From contig NW_024104665.1 of NCBI RefSeq assembly GCF_003945595.2, positions 1,455,651 through 1,519,650 of the forward strand: 64,000 nt of DNA. Direction: 5' to 3'. The notes under the pieces were generated by a model that did not search any database, was not told the origin of the DNA, and was given only the letters and a program-made list of their open reading frames with translations. Positions 25,501-37,773 of this stretch are shown here, piece after piece; positions within the stretch are counted from its first letter, which is position 1; each line of letters starts with the position of its first letter. A program made the translations under genes and the position numbers. This DNA is from Pipra filicauda. Its lineage: Eukaryota > Chordata > Aves > Passeriformes > Pipridae.

Positions 25501-26007
25501 CTGTCAGTGTGTACTATTTTCAACTGATTTAATGGAGAAGTCCCTAGGGAACTGATGTTATGAATAATTATGAGAACTTACACAGTAGTCTCCAGCACGG
25601 AAAAGTTGGAGGGCATTCTACCTGTACTCTATGTTATGTATCATCTGGTTGATGTCCATGAAAGCAGATGGCATTCAGTATTTGTTAGAACTGAGCCCTA
25701 CAGTCATGGCTTGGATGTTGACCACTACTTATTTATGGACCCAGACAGTCCTCAAAGGGATATGAGTCTTCATTTGGGAAGAAATCCAGAACTTTTGGAA
25801 TCAGATCTGAGAAGCATGCATGAGCAGGCTTCTTCTGTCTCAGAGTATATGTGATTTAGTGGTATGAGCTGTGTTTATTTTCTCTGTGATGTCTTCTGGG
25901 CATAGCACATACACAAATGTTTGTACTTTGATTTGGCTGCTGGTGGTTATTCTGGTGAAGTTCAGGAACTGGCTTCAGTGAAAACAGTCCTGGATTTCTT
26001 GCTGACT

Positions 26008-26240
26008 ATGGTTGGGCTTTTTTGATTTGTGGTCTGTTTGGATGGGATTTTTTTGGTTTGGTGTGGTTTGGGTTTTTTGGGGGGTTGTTTTTCTTTGTTT
26101 GTTTTTTTGTTTTGTTTTGGGGTTTTGTGGTTTCTTGTTTGTTTGTTTGGGCATTTTGTTTGGGGTTTTTGTATTTTTTTGTGGGGTTTTTTGGTTTTTT
26201 TTTGTTGTTGTTGTTGGAGGGGGTTGTTGTGTGTTTTTTA
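26008..26240. repeat. T/G-only tract
   Basis: About 230 bases almost lacking A and C on the plus strand, made of T runs separated by G, GG, GGG or longer. Extreme strand asymmetry; several overlapping frames through it code only for Phe/Gly/Trp/Val/Leu/Cys and are not genes. Confidence 0.85.
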
Positions 26241-29200
26241 TTTCTGTGGGTATGCATTACTTTAAAAACTTTTACAGATCCCTAAAGAGGAAGTAGCTGT
26301 AACAGTATTAAAGGGGGTTATTCCAGTATCAATTATTCTTGTGTTTAGAAGAAAAGGAAAACAAGCACACTGTGTGCATGTGAGCCCATGATTCCTTCCT
26401 GCTTTCTATCACATGACTCTTTTTAGGAATTTTTAAATTCTGTCCCAAAGCAGAACTTGCAGGATGGACCCTGAAGAATTTTCAGAGTTGTATGGCAGAA
26501 CCATTGGATTGAGGAATCTAGGATTTTTCAAAGAGCATACTATAAGAAATGCTTCTTTGGTCATATTCTTCCTGAAGAGCAAGAACTGGCCTTTTACCCT
26601 AGCAGTTCTCCCCATTGCTGATTCCCTATATCAGAGTAGTTGGTTGGATAGCTTTGAGGAAGATGGTGAAATGAAAACATACAGTTTTGATTCTGTGTGT
26701 TTGTTAGTCTCAGCTAAGTGTTGTACTCTTGCCTCCCATAGGAACTTCATAAGGAGGAGAGGGCTGATGCACCCTGGTTTTTTTGTTTATATTGAAATAT
26801 AAATGATAAGAACAACTTGCTTGTAAGGGTTTAAAATATTCTTTTGTATTCTAGATGATATTGTAGAATATTAAAACTCAGATACTTTCAGACTGTTGAT
26901 CTTGGGTATCCAGATTCTATGGGTTTTCATCCCTAGCTGTAACACAAACTGCAAAAGGGTTTAGTTGCAGAGGTTAAAGAATAGTGAAAGGCTCATCTGA
27001 TAAATGGATGTGAGGACTGTAGTCAAAAAGTCTGCCAGAGGGAAAGTAAAACTTGTCAGACTGCACGTGGACATGACACATTTATCAGATGGCAAAATTG
27101 GCATCTGCCTTTCGTACAAAGAAGAGACTTAATTGCAATAGTGGGGAGATTTTTACTGGATGTGGATTTTTCAGAAGCAGGTAATCTGTTCAGAGTTTTG
27201 GTTTGGTTTTTTTTTTTGTTTGTGCCTGTTTGGTACAAACAGCCAAATTTGACACAAATTTGCCTATTGTTTTGTCTATTTTAGCACACACAGCCATTAT
27301 TAAAGAACTTGCAGGACCTACTCAGTTAGGTTCCTTGCTGTAGAAAATATGTAAAATCTACCATTCCCTTGCTATATGGGGGGAATACTCGTGGTATTCT
27401 GAGTGCACAAGTGTTCTCCATCAGTCCGTTGTGTGCTAAGTGGAAGGGGATTTTCAAGCTGTTTATTTCTTCTTGCCAAGCATAACACATAGCTGATTTA
27501 AAACAAACAAATCCCAAACAACAACAAAAACCATGCCAGCCTGGCCACCAAGGAGACTCTAGTTCTTGCAATATTTCTTGTGTTACTACCTATTGCTTTG
27601 TGTAGTAACTCTGCCTGCAGTAATCTGGCTACCTAGAAGTACATCACTTGTTCTTTCCATTCATTCCAAGAAAATGCTTCATGAGCTTCACTGGCTTCAG
27701 AAAGGGATTTGATTGCCTCTAGGTAAAAGACTTGCTTAAAAGCGACTGCCAATACTTTCCAAAATAACAGCACTACTGCCATTGTGCTGTTGCTCTTCAT
27801 TGCTATTACCCAGATTGATTTTTGGAAGTAAGTCATCTAGTCAGAAGCTATCTAATCAGGCAGGCAAACTGGCCTCCTTTGTCATACCACCTGTTGTTAG
27901 AAAGAAAGGTCACTTGAACACAAAGTTAAACTCACTGTGTATAAGCAGGCATGATGTCCTTGATTTAGGAGGAAGGTGTGTGCATTACAGCACTGATAAA
28001 TATGTCCCTGAAATGCATCCAGCCTGAATTCAGAAGTGAAGTTCCTCCTACCAACAGAACAATGAATGATTGTCTTCTTGCTGCACTGACCTGGAGACTT
28101 GCTACCTGCATAAAGAAATTGTTCTGATTTTCAAAACTAGAGGTACAACCTTTAGTACCTGAGAATTTCAGGTCAAAAGTGTCTGTAATGGAAACACCAG
28201 GCAGTATTTAGGGACATGGTAAGGCACTAAGCATACATATGTTCAGTAAGTTGTGCTTTGGTGTTGCTTGCCTGAGATCATTCAAGCCCCAGAAAATCTG
28301 AACTGAACAGATGCTGAGCCCTTGACTTAAATTAATTCTGCTCAGATGAATGTACTGTACTCTACTTAAATAGGTGTCATTAAGCACCTTTCACAGCTCT
28401 TTAGCAGGTGTTAAGCACAAAAAATAGATCAGTTGAGAGAAAGGGAGAGATAAAGAGTAAATTCAGTGCAGGGTGTTTAATATCTATCTAGTATTGTGTT
28501 GAAGCCCCAAATGGCTTCATTTTGGAGTGCTGCAGATGTATCCAACACTCCATTGTGCTTCTAACTGCTCTGATTCACAGTCTTGTCTACGACAAAGATA
28601 ACAAAGGTATATAATGGTCTTGATTTAGCCTCACTGGAGTCAACCACAAAATTCACATTGACTTTAACAGAAACTAGACATGAACCTAAGTCTTCTCTAA
28701 AACTGGCAAACAGAATGGTGCACAAAACTGAATCCTAGAGCTGCAGGCTTTTTCCCCGTTAGGATGTGAGCTGCAAAGTAAATTGGTAGGTATAGTAAAA
28801 GCTCTAGATTGGTAAATTTATTTATTTATTTTTAACTCTGAGTAGAAAAATAAGATTTTTACTCTCTTACTGAGAAGACTGTTATCAAAAACAGAATTAT
28901 GCCTCTGGAGTGGAAGAAATGCATTTCTTGCCTATCTAGCCTTTAGTAGAAGAAGAATAATAAACACTATTTCACCATCCCTTCCTCCCTCTCTCCATCA
29001 AACCTATAGTACTATTCCCATTGCAATGGAGTGGTTTTCATTAAAGCAAATTCAGTCATAACAAGACCAGTACCTATAGGTCCAGATCTGACTTATTTTG
29101 TACAAAAAAAAAAAAGACCTTGATTCAATTGTATGATTAATGGGAAATGAAATTATGTATGGTGTCAAAGCAGTGCCGTATGGTAGGCTATAGCACCAAT

Positions 29201-29611
29201 CTATATAGCAGTATGATAGTTATTGAAAAACCATTACCCAATATCTGTTTTTAACTACCCTGTCAATTAATAACTTGTTGCCAACCATAAGCACCATTTT
29301 TGTCTGCACGTTGATTTAGTGGTATTCCTATGACTTTAAGGTTTGGATTGAACATCTAAATCTGCAGACTACTAATAATTCGGCAATTAGCTTTAAGCTA
29401 TTGTTTAAATCATATTTAATGAAAATAGCGATATATTTAGCTAAGAGTCTCTTGAGAAATCTGACTCATAGAGTCAATAAAAAAGCCAACGTTATTTCTG
29501 ATGCCAAGAGAAGATGATTTCCTTTAGTGAGAGAGTTGGGATTTTTTTTCTGATTTATAAAGAAGTTGATATGGAAGCATCTATTAGAGATTGCAGCTAG
29601 TTTCTGCTTTG

Positions 29612-29902
29612 TAGAGGCAGCTAAAAGTTTCTATTGCTTATGATAATAAACACTGATTTTTGTATTCCTGTAAATTAACACCCCCCCCTTTATATAATGT
29701 TTGTTGCAAAATGGAAGTTATCCAAGTTTTTTAATAAATATAATCATGAGTATTGACATGGAAAATAATTTTCTTCTGTGATTAATTAAGTGACACCAGT
29801 ACGAATTTTGTTTCTGCTACAAATTCATTAATGAAGTTTTGCAAGCTATGGTGTGTCTTTGCATTGGTAAAAAAGAAGTGCATGTACTTTTAGCTGCCTC
29901 TA
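29612..29902. repeat. 17-bp perfect inverted repeat, 257-bp spacer
   Basis: Left arm tagaggcagctaaaagt at 29612-29628, right arm its exact reverse complement at 29886-29902. Flanks show no target-site duplication and pairing stops at both ends. It could mark the ends of an old non-autonomous DNA transposon or two copies of one binding site in opposite orientation. Confidence 0.8.
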
Positions 29903-32900
29903 AGCCAGACCATTTGTGAACTCCTTTGTATTTTTTTTTTTTTTAACTCTTTGCATGGATTATGTGCATGCAGATGGTTTATTTGTTGTAGGAAAGTTTT
30001 ACTAGCAAGGGAGTCACATTCTCTGGCATGAACTCATAAACTTGAACTGTCGAATGTTTTCTGTGCTTCCAAATTACCTGTGCCAAAAAAACACCTAAAC
30101 ACTCAGCCACTCTGAGTTAGGCAGGTTCCATAGCTGTGACCCAAGGATGGGAAAGGCCTTTTCCTTTCTGTTGCATTAGCATGAGGGTGAGTCTCTATGA
30201 AAGCTCCACAGGAAGATGAACATCTTTTATTAAGGTTCAAGCAACTCTCTTCTTCAACGTTTTTGTTGATTTCAGTAAGATGTTTCTACCTGTACGATCC
30301 TGAAGTATTTTGATCTGGAACACACCTCTATCAATATATTTTACTTTAGTCCTCTAGACCATCAGTATAATCATTTAGCAAGTAACTTTTTAAGATTTGT
30401 CTTCAGTAGTGGTGAATTTTATGAATAATCTTATAGGTTGGATTTTTTTTGGTGACGGAGTATTTGGTGTTGGTTAGATTCAGGCTTTTTGAAATTAAGG
30501 AACTCTTGAAATTGGGAACTGATAAAATTAAGTTCTCTGGATACAAAACAGGATGTTGTACAACAGCTGCAAGGGAAAGTCTCTTTTTCTGCCACTTTAT
30601 GTAGTGATAAAGTTGTCAGAGCTTTCTGAAAGCTTCATTTTGGCTCTACAATAGTGGGAAAAGCGCATCAGTGGTGAGGAACTTTTATTTGATGCAGGAA
30701 TTCCTTAGGATTTATCCTAAACCTCTAAACTACTGTGAACAGCCAGAGTTCTGCTATTGACTCAATGCAACTCATGGTGTCTGAAAAGCAACAGAGAATC
30801 AAAAATGAAAATTCAGGACTAAATTATCTGATAGCAGACTCCCATACCTTTGTCCAACTAATTCCACATATAAGAAAGAAATCTTAAATTGCCTTTGAAG
30901 AAAAAGTGAAGCTTTTTGTATTATCTCTACTAAAAAAATATTTCATCATTACATTTTTTAAAAATAAGTTACGAAAATTGCATAGCTCCAGTCAGCTTAA
31001 TGGGTATTTAATAGATATGATTTAGATGCATCTGATGATGCTAAAGTGAAAAAGCCAATAAAGAGAGTGCAGCCTGGATAAGTCAATAGACACTGTGTTC
31101 AGAATGCCATGAAAGGTTTTCAGGCATCTCTGCTCTCAGTGCTTCATCTCCATCTCCTTCAGGATTGCTGATCTAGCTTACCATGGAGGCAGTTGGTCGG
31201 CCTGGACCTCAGAATTGGTCTGTGTTTTAAAACGATCCTTTTTACACTCCATTCTTTTCTTCTTGGCTATTCTTTGAAGGATTATGAGGAGGAATGATGG
31301 GCTGCTCAGGATGGTACAACAAAGTTGTGGAATGAAGTTCTCAGGTAACTTGTGTTTCTAACAGAAATAATCTATTTTGCAACTTTAATTAAGTTGCTAC
31401 AGAAATGTGCTTTCTTTCGAACAACACGAGTAATCTTAGTCTGTAGCTAAATACAGTTCATTTACCACGTTAAGACAAAGCTCTTACCTGAATCTTTTGT
31501 TCTCAACAGTCCTGTGGTTGAAACAAGAGTTTTCCATTGTATTTAATCTAGAAAAATGAAGATGTTTACGTAACTTTAATTTTTCCCATTCTGTACACCG
31601 AGGGAGCTCTGAAAATAAACTGTATCCAGCCTTTTGTATTTGTTACACCAAAGTAAAATGTACTGCCAGTCCTGTTACTCTGTATCCACTAGCCAGCTGT
31701 GCCCACTCCCAAAGCAGTGACTTTGAACTATGGAAATACAGCAGGACGTCAGGTTGTGCTATTGGTGACTATACAACCCATGTCACTGTGAACAAGAAGT
31801 GATTCAGTACTAAGGCATATAAACACCATTCTTTATTTAGCTGTGATGCATGCTTTAGTCAGGCAACTGTAAATAAAGGTGGTTTTCATGCTATTTTCTT
31901 ACTGTTTGTCTTACTATTATTAGGCTGTCCACCTGAAAGGGCAGGATGGGAACATCGGCTTTCCTGGGCTGCTCTCCTATGTTCTGTCTCTTCAGGAGCT
32001 GCCTTCCTTTTCCATAGGCCATGCCTTCAGTTGGTGGAAGCAACGGTCTATCTAAATCCCCTCCTTACTGGATGAGGATACATTGTAAACTTCAAAGTGT
32101 GGGAATTTCCCTAATGTTGAAGTGCAGACTTAAGATGAAGAAAAAAGAGCTTGGAGGCATTTTGTTTAATTGATAATGACTGTGACAAATGTACTATTTA
32201 ATTTAACTGTTCTCTTGCCTTGAAAATTTAACCCGTTTCATTTACCCAAGCAGCAAACCAGAAGAGTTAAATAACATCCCAGGTCTCTGCGAAGGTCGTG
32301 TGGTTGTACCTCTGGAAATAACCAGCCGAACAGAGTTGGTACTTCTCAAGGAGTTTTTGTGGACTTTATTTTCAGCTCAGATGTTGTCATCAGGAGACAA
32401 AACAGAGGAAAATTCCCCTCTTCTCCTTTCAATGCTTGAATGTGTTGCCGTTTATTAAAGAAGACTAAATCACTGTAGCACATGCCTGCTTTGTGTGTTT
32501 CAGGAATTTGGTACTCAGTTGCCTCTTTGACACAAAGTGGTCACTTGGGAAATTAAAACTGTCCTAAAAGTAGACGAAATCTTAACTTGATAGTCCCAGA
32601 TTTGCTTAAAGGGTGAAGGGAAGAAAGGATATGATCATTTGAAACACCAGGGAAGATCATCTTTCTTCCAATCAATGTGTTTCCTTGCAGCTCAGGATGA
32701 AGTGAAATGTTAGCTTGCTAATGCTCAAGCTACACACATAAATATCCAGGACATGAAACAAAATAAATCATCCCCTTCCTTGCAGGAAGATGATAACAAG
32801 CGTTTCTCTCCCAAGGAAGCATTCCACAGCAGGATCAATTTGTTTGTAAAGTGCATGGATTGTTTGTGATGGTGTGAACTTTGTATAAACACAGGGAAAT

Positions 32901-33039
32901 GGCTCCGTGTTACATCAATATTGATGTTTTTGAAGTATCCCTCTCATCGGATGATTTGTAAGCATCTCCTTCAACGCCTCCTGACTCCGAGGAGAGCTGC
33001 TAGATTTATCTTTATTCTGCCGTAAAGGCTTTCTGCTGC

Positions 33040-34320
33040 CTGTTGCGAGCAAGCTGCCTTCTCCGACCGGCGGAGAGCTCAGAGAGGGCTGGGGCCGCCA
33101 GAGCCGCCCGCGGGACCCGCTCCGGGGGCGAACAAAGAGGCCGCCAAACGCATCACCAACAGGTGCTGCGCAAGAAACAAACTTTCTTCGGGGATATTAC
33201 CGAGAGTTGCCTGTGGATAAAGGTCCCTCGGCGGCGCCGGGGGAGAGGCAACCACCACCAAACCCCCCTCCCTCCCGAAAACCAACTCAGTGAGGAGAGG
33301 GACAAAGCGGCGGGAGCCGGTGGGACGTGGCGGGCTTTGGGCACGGCGGACAGCCCGGGCTCGGCGGGGAGCGGGGCAGGGGGGCCGCGCACCCACACCC
33401 GCACCTCCCCCGGCGCCGCCGGGCCCGGCCCCACCCCACCTGCGGCCCGGCCCTGCCCGGACCCGCCCCGGGGCCGGTGCGCGGGGGGGCGGCGGGGGCG
33501 GCCGTTTAACCCCTTCCCCGCCGGCGGCTCCAGAAGCGGCGGCCGCGGCCCCGTGGGGCGCTGTGTCCTGCGCCGGGCGCGGAGGGGTGGCGGCGCAGGG
33601 AGGGGGCGAGCGCGGCGCGGGGGGGCGGCGGCGGGAGCCGCTCCCTCCTTGCCCAGCCCGGCCCGGCAGAGGCGGCGGGAGGAGGAGGGCGGCGCAGAGC
33701 GCAGACATGGCGGCCAACATGTACCGAGTGGGAGGTATGTGGGGACACGGCGGCGCCCGGCCCGAGCCCCCCGCGCTGCTGCCGGGCGGAGAGCGGCGCC
33801 CCGGCCCCTCGAGTGCCGCGGCCCCCAGCGGGGCGGCCGGGCCCGGCTCAGGGCGGCGGGAGGCGGCAGCCGGTCCCGGCAAAGGGGCCGCCGGGCCCTC
33901 CGCGGGGCGGGGGGGAGGACGCAGGTTCCTCCCCCGCCGGCCCCGTGTGCCGGGTGGGAGCCCGGCCCCCGCCGCCGAAGAGAAGGGCAGCGCCGCCCTC
34001 CGCGGGGATGGGGGGAGCGGCGCCTCCGGCTCACAGCCCCCGCACCGCGGGCCGGGCACGGCCGCCCTTCGCGCCTCGCCTCCTTCCCCGGCGGGCAGCG
34101 GAGGGGCCGCCGGTCGGGCCCGGGCGAGGGGCCGCCCGCCGGGGCCGTGTGTCCCCGGCCCTGTCCCGGCGCGGCCTGGCGGGCCCGGGCGGTGCGGGAC
34201 TGCGGGCGGCGCCCACGCCGGGGGACGCTTCCCTCCGCGGCGCTCCCCGGCCCCCGCGCCCTCCCTCCGGCCGCAGAGTTTCTCCGCGCCTTCCTTGGTG
34301 TGCTGGGGATAAATAATTAA
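33040..34320 (+). promoter_or_regulatory. MTA3: CpG island promoter of MTA3
   Basis: Sharp GC- and CpG-rich block, entered at about 33040 and left at about 34310, centred on MTA3 exon 1. It should hold the transcription start and 5'UTR, and it continues about 575 bases into intron 1. No clear TATA box. The start codon sits within ATGGCGGC preceded by GAC, resembling the YY1 core motif often found at or just after the start in housekeeping-type promoters. The long frames on both strands here reflect the lack of stop codons in GC-rich sequence. Confidence 0.85.
33707..33734 (+). CDS. MTA3: MTA3 coding exon 1
   Basis: Encodes MAANMYRVG plus the first base of Asp10, the conserved N-terminus of the metastasis-associated (MTA) proteins. 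The ATG at 33707-33709 has G at -3 and +4. A second in-frame ATG (Met5) lies at 33719. The exon ends GGAG before a gtatgt donor at 33735. The short frame would be unassignable alone; joining it to exon 2 restores the family sequence exactly. MTA3 is a subunit of the Mi-2/NuRD nucleosome-remodelling and histone-deacetylase complex in the nucleus; mammalian work links it to repression of Snail and to B-cell programmes with BCL6. Confidence 0.95.
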
Positions 34321-35783
34321 TCCGGCTGTGTAGCCGGGAGATTTCTGTCAGCTTCCCTGCTCACCAACGTGACCCCTGAGAAGTGCGCTGATACGTGACT
34401 GCTTGGCACAGGGCGAAGGCCGGGGGGGTTGGGGGTGGGCATTTAGGCGGTGAACAACAGGGCGAACATTTGTCTCCCCACCCCCAGCCTATCGAAATTG
34501 ACACGGATAAGTTTCCAGCGTGGCAATGTGCCGAGCGCTGTGGCTCAGGTGCACCGCTCAAGTTAGGTATGCAATGTTGGGTACCCAGAAATGGCTTTAT
34601 TTCTTGGTCTCTCGACAGCCAGAACTGAGACTGAAGATGCGTGGAAATGAGGGGTGATAGTAGTTTAAATCTCTTTCTGCTGATGTTTTCAGATGTGCTG
34701 ATACGTCCATAAATCTTCCATCTGCCTACTCCCTCATTAGGGCATTTAGATTGTAGTCTCATCAGCCTTTACTCAAGAAAGTAACCTTTCTCTGGGCAGG
34801 TAACAGAATTTTCCTCTAAGGTCATCAATTCTCGTTTTTTTCGTTGTAATCTTAATAAGTAATTGTGAACAACATCCAGAGATCATATTCTTTCATTAGA
34901 GGTACAGGAGCTACCTGAAGCTCTGTTGCTTTGTAATGCAGCGTTGAAGCATTGCAGAAGAGTTTTTTACATCATTATAGTTCCTCCTCTAATTTTTAAA
35001 AGTAAAGACTGCGAGGTGCGTGGTGCACGAAGTCCAATATCAAATTTAAAGTGTGGTTGGCACTTGATGGATACTTTTTCAATTGACAAAAACAAGTTTT
35101 CAGAAAATTTTCAAAGGAAATGTGCTGCATGTTAATTCTTTGCATGTTACGTGGGAACCGCTTTCAGGATACGAGTAGACTTCCATACACTCTATGCAAA
35201 TATTTTTGAATGAATGATGCTGGAAGAGATTTTGTCCTGGAAGATCCTTACTAATCTCCTGGTTATTGCTGCTTAATATAGTTTGCGTCTTACTTACAGA
35301 TATGACAACAAAAGCAAGGATTGTAAAACGTACATTACTCATTTGGACAACTGTACTGCCAGAGCATCTGATAATAAATGTGAGGTGGCAATTGTACAGA
35401 AATATCTATCTCTGTAATATAGAAACTCACTAAAGCGCTCAATTCTTAAATCTTCCCTAATCGATTATGAGAAACTGCCGCTTCTGTATCAAGATTTATG
35501 AAGTGTGTGGATTACTGAATTACAATGTAAGCTTCAACACTAGGCATTTAACTTTTTTCCCAGCATGATTGTTAAAGCCTGTGTAGTGCAGTTATAACCA
35601 GAATTTAGGAACAAATTATGTTAAATCTCAGCATAGAAATACTTCACTTTCTTAACGTTCTTGAAGACATCTCAGCCCTTTGAGGGCTTCTAGATTTAGA
35701 ATAAAAGTTTTGCACTAATAATGATATACTTTTGCGTATTGTTTTTTGGTATTTCAGCAACTTTGACTTTTTTTTCATTGCAG
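33735..35783 (+). other. MTA3: MTA3 intron 1
   Basis: 2.0 kb intron with gtatgt donor and a long T tract ending cattgcag. The first 575 bases belong to the CpG island; the remainder is AT-rich with no recognised element. Confidence 0.9.
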
Positions 35784-35851
35784 ATTATGTTTATTTTGAA
35801 AATTCTTCCAGCAATCCATATCTCATTAGAAGAATTGAAGAACTTAACAAG
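35784..35851 (+). CDS. MTA3: MTA3 coding exon 2
   Basis: Encodes [20 protein letters not shown] followed by LNK (residues 10-32, Asp10 split across the junction), the opening of the BAH domain of MTA proteins. Acceptor ttttttttcattgcag, donor gtacac after an AAG codon, phase 0. Length 68 nt brings the running coding length to 96 nt, exactly 32 codons. Protein appears identical to human MTA3 over this exon as I recall it. The BAH (bromo-adjacent homology) domain serves protein and nucleosome contacts inside the NuRD complex. Confidence 0.97.
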
Positions 35852-37679
35852 GTACACAAATATCTAGAATTCTTTCTTAAGCTTTGACAACAATCAGTGC
35901 ACTTGTCAAAACCTGAGAATTATTTCTATCCCATAAGATTTTTATTGTGGTAGGATTTTCTGGTTTGTTTGTGTGTTTTGTTTGTTTGTGTTGTTGGTGT
36001 TTTTTTCTTCTTTGAGATTTGCTATGTGTGTTGTGTACGTTTCAGCTACTGAAATCTTGCTGTGTGATATCCTGTCACGCTGCCCTGTTATCTAAGGAAA
36101 CACCCAGCTGATCCTTCCTGGTGAACAGGATTACTCTGCTATAAAAATTTTCAAACGAATTCTCTGGATGATGATGACACTGTGAATCCATCTGGAATGA
36201 CAGTGATCATGTCATATGTCTGCTTTTAGATATACGTGTAAAAGAGCTGGAAGGTATCAGTGAGACTTTGCAGTGATCAAATAACAGAATATGTGACTTC
36301 TGTGGCTGTTTATTGCTCTGTGCATTGGCAGCTGTGAATGAAGGATGGGCTTTTGAATAGAGGTATAGACTGTTTTCTTTGTCTTCATCCTGGGTGTATT
36401 TTCCTGAAGAATGGAGGCTTTCTACACTGTCATCCTGGGGAAAGCATGATTATTTTTCTTCTCTGTTATACTACTAAGAACAGTGTGGGATTTTTATTTT
36501 ATTTTATTTTTTTTGTTAGCATGGCATATTTTTACTGTTCCCTCCAAACTTACTGATGCATTACATCAAAAGTTACTAATCAAAATGCCCTTCCTGATGT
36601 AAATAATGATAAATATATCCTTTTTTTCTCCCGGTGGTTAGAAAGTAAATTAAAAAAATTGGTGATCTGCAAATGGTTTTCTTATTATTAATGGAACATA
36701 AAACTACTCCATAGCAGACATCAACCACTTTACCTGTTAGTGCTGTCCAACACGACATCCACTGAACTTGTGCATGGCAAATCACTCTGGATTTTTATTG
36801 GAGAAGAATATTTTTTTATTTACAGTAATTGAAGTGATCCCAATCATGTTCTGAATGTAATGTTTATTATCCTTAAACTGCACATAATTTAATCTTGCTC
36901 GTGCAGGCTGGAGCAGAGTCATGTATTGATTTCCCCCCCCACCCCCAAGACAGTTTGGAGGATGTAGTCCAGCTGTCTTAAATGTGAATGTTTTACTTTC
37001 ATGTGTTAAAGGTATTGAGCAAATGTGATATTATGCAAACATATAATTAAATGGTTTGGTTACTGTTCTACAAGGGATAAGAGGCTTGGGGGGTTTTTTG
37101 TTTGGCTGGTTTTTTTGTAAGAAACTTAATTAAAACATTATACTTTTCAGTTTTAAATAAGTAACTGAAGGTAATAAACTAATTTTATGCTTTTCATAAT
37201 GAGAAAGAGGGTACAGTTCTTCAAATATTAGTAAATTCTTTACATTATCAGGCTAAAAGGCTGTAGTGACTTTTTCAAATAAACCATGTTATATTCAATA
37301 TGATTTTGAAAAAGAATACCAGAATACTTTGAAATTTACATTTCTGTCTAAAGCTGTCTTGCAAAGAACTGTTCACAAGCTTCTAATATTTCTTAAGGAT
37401 TCTTATGTAAGCATGATACTGGCATTACACCTCTGAACAGCTGAATAATATATAAATTCTGAGGACTAAATAATTATAGTTAATCCTGTTGTCTGATCTG
37501 AAACTGGTATTGGCTTCTGTCAGGAAGTTTTTAGTTATTGGCGTACTTCTGTTGATTTCAGCCTGACTAATCATGTGAGAACTACTGATATGAGGGAAAA
37601 TCCCAAGCAGAGAGCATTTAATTTGTATTACTCAGCTGAGGAGGGATACATTCTGACTTGATTTATCTTTCTTTTGTAG
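35852..37679 (+). other. MTA3: MTA3 intron 2
   Basis: 1.8 kb AT-rich intron, donor gtacac and acceptor cttttgtag. Contains a TTTG/GTGTT low-complexity tract at about 35957-36010 and a C-run with interspersed A at about 36932-36948. No other feature seen. Confidence 0.9.
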
Positions 37680-37773
37680 ACTGCCAATGGAAATGTGGAA
37701 GCAAAAGTGGTGTGTTTTTACAGGCGAAGAGATATTTCTAACAGCCTTATAATGCTTGCAGATAAGCATGCTA
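37680..37773 (+). CDS. MTA3: MTA3 coding exon 3
   Basis: Encodes [20 protein letters not shown] then [11 protein letters not shown] (residues 33-63) plus the first base of Lys64, continuing the BAH domain. Acceptor cttttgtag, donor gtaagt, leaving phase 1. Compared with human MTA3 from memory there are conservative differences only (Asn for Ser near residue 35, Ser for Thr near residue 54). The Arg-rich segment after the tyrosine is a family hallmark shared with MTA1 and MTA2, so the paralogue call rests on this exon together with exon 4 and on the location beside KCNG3. Confidence 0.96.

Larger units (their letters stand above)
14901..33040. other. Intergenic region between KCNG3 and MTA3
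   Basis: About 18 kb of AT-rich DNA between two divergent CpG-island promoters. It contains CR1 remnants at about 15885-16043 and 19363-19647, GTTTT/T-rich repeats near 19141-19207 and 26008-26240, a 57-base T tract at 22529-22585, and a 17-bp inverted repeat at 29612-29902. No recognised gene. A short exon-like frame at 21296-21481 (minus) and two plus-strand frames at 25570-25854 and 26464-26802 could not be assigned. Some stretches, such as 21850-22250 and 29300-29900, look less eroded and could be conserved non-coding DNA, but that is a guess without alignment. Confidence 0.7.

Noticed and set aside
26012..26296. Three overlapping Phe/Gly/Val-rich frames that look like membrane proteins
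   Set aside because: They are translations of the T/G low-complexity tract.
33043..34320. Frames of up to 425 codons around MTA3 exon 1
   Set aside because: Low-complexity Arg/Pro/Gly/Ala translations in a CpG island, running through the exon 1 donor; only the short MTA3 exon is supported.
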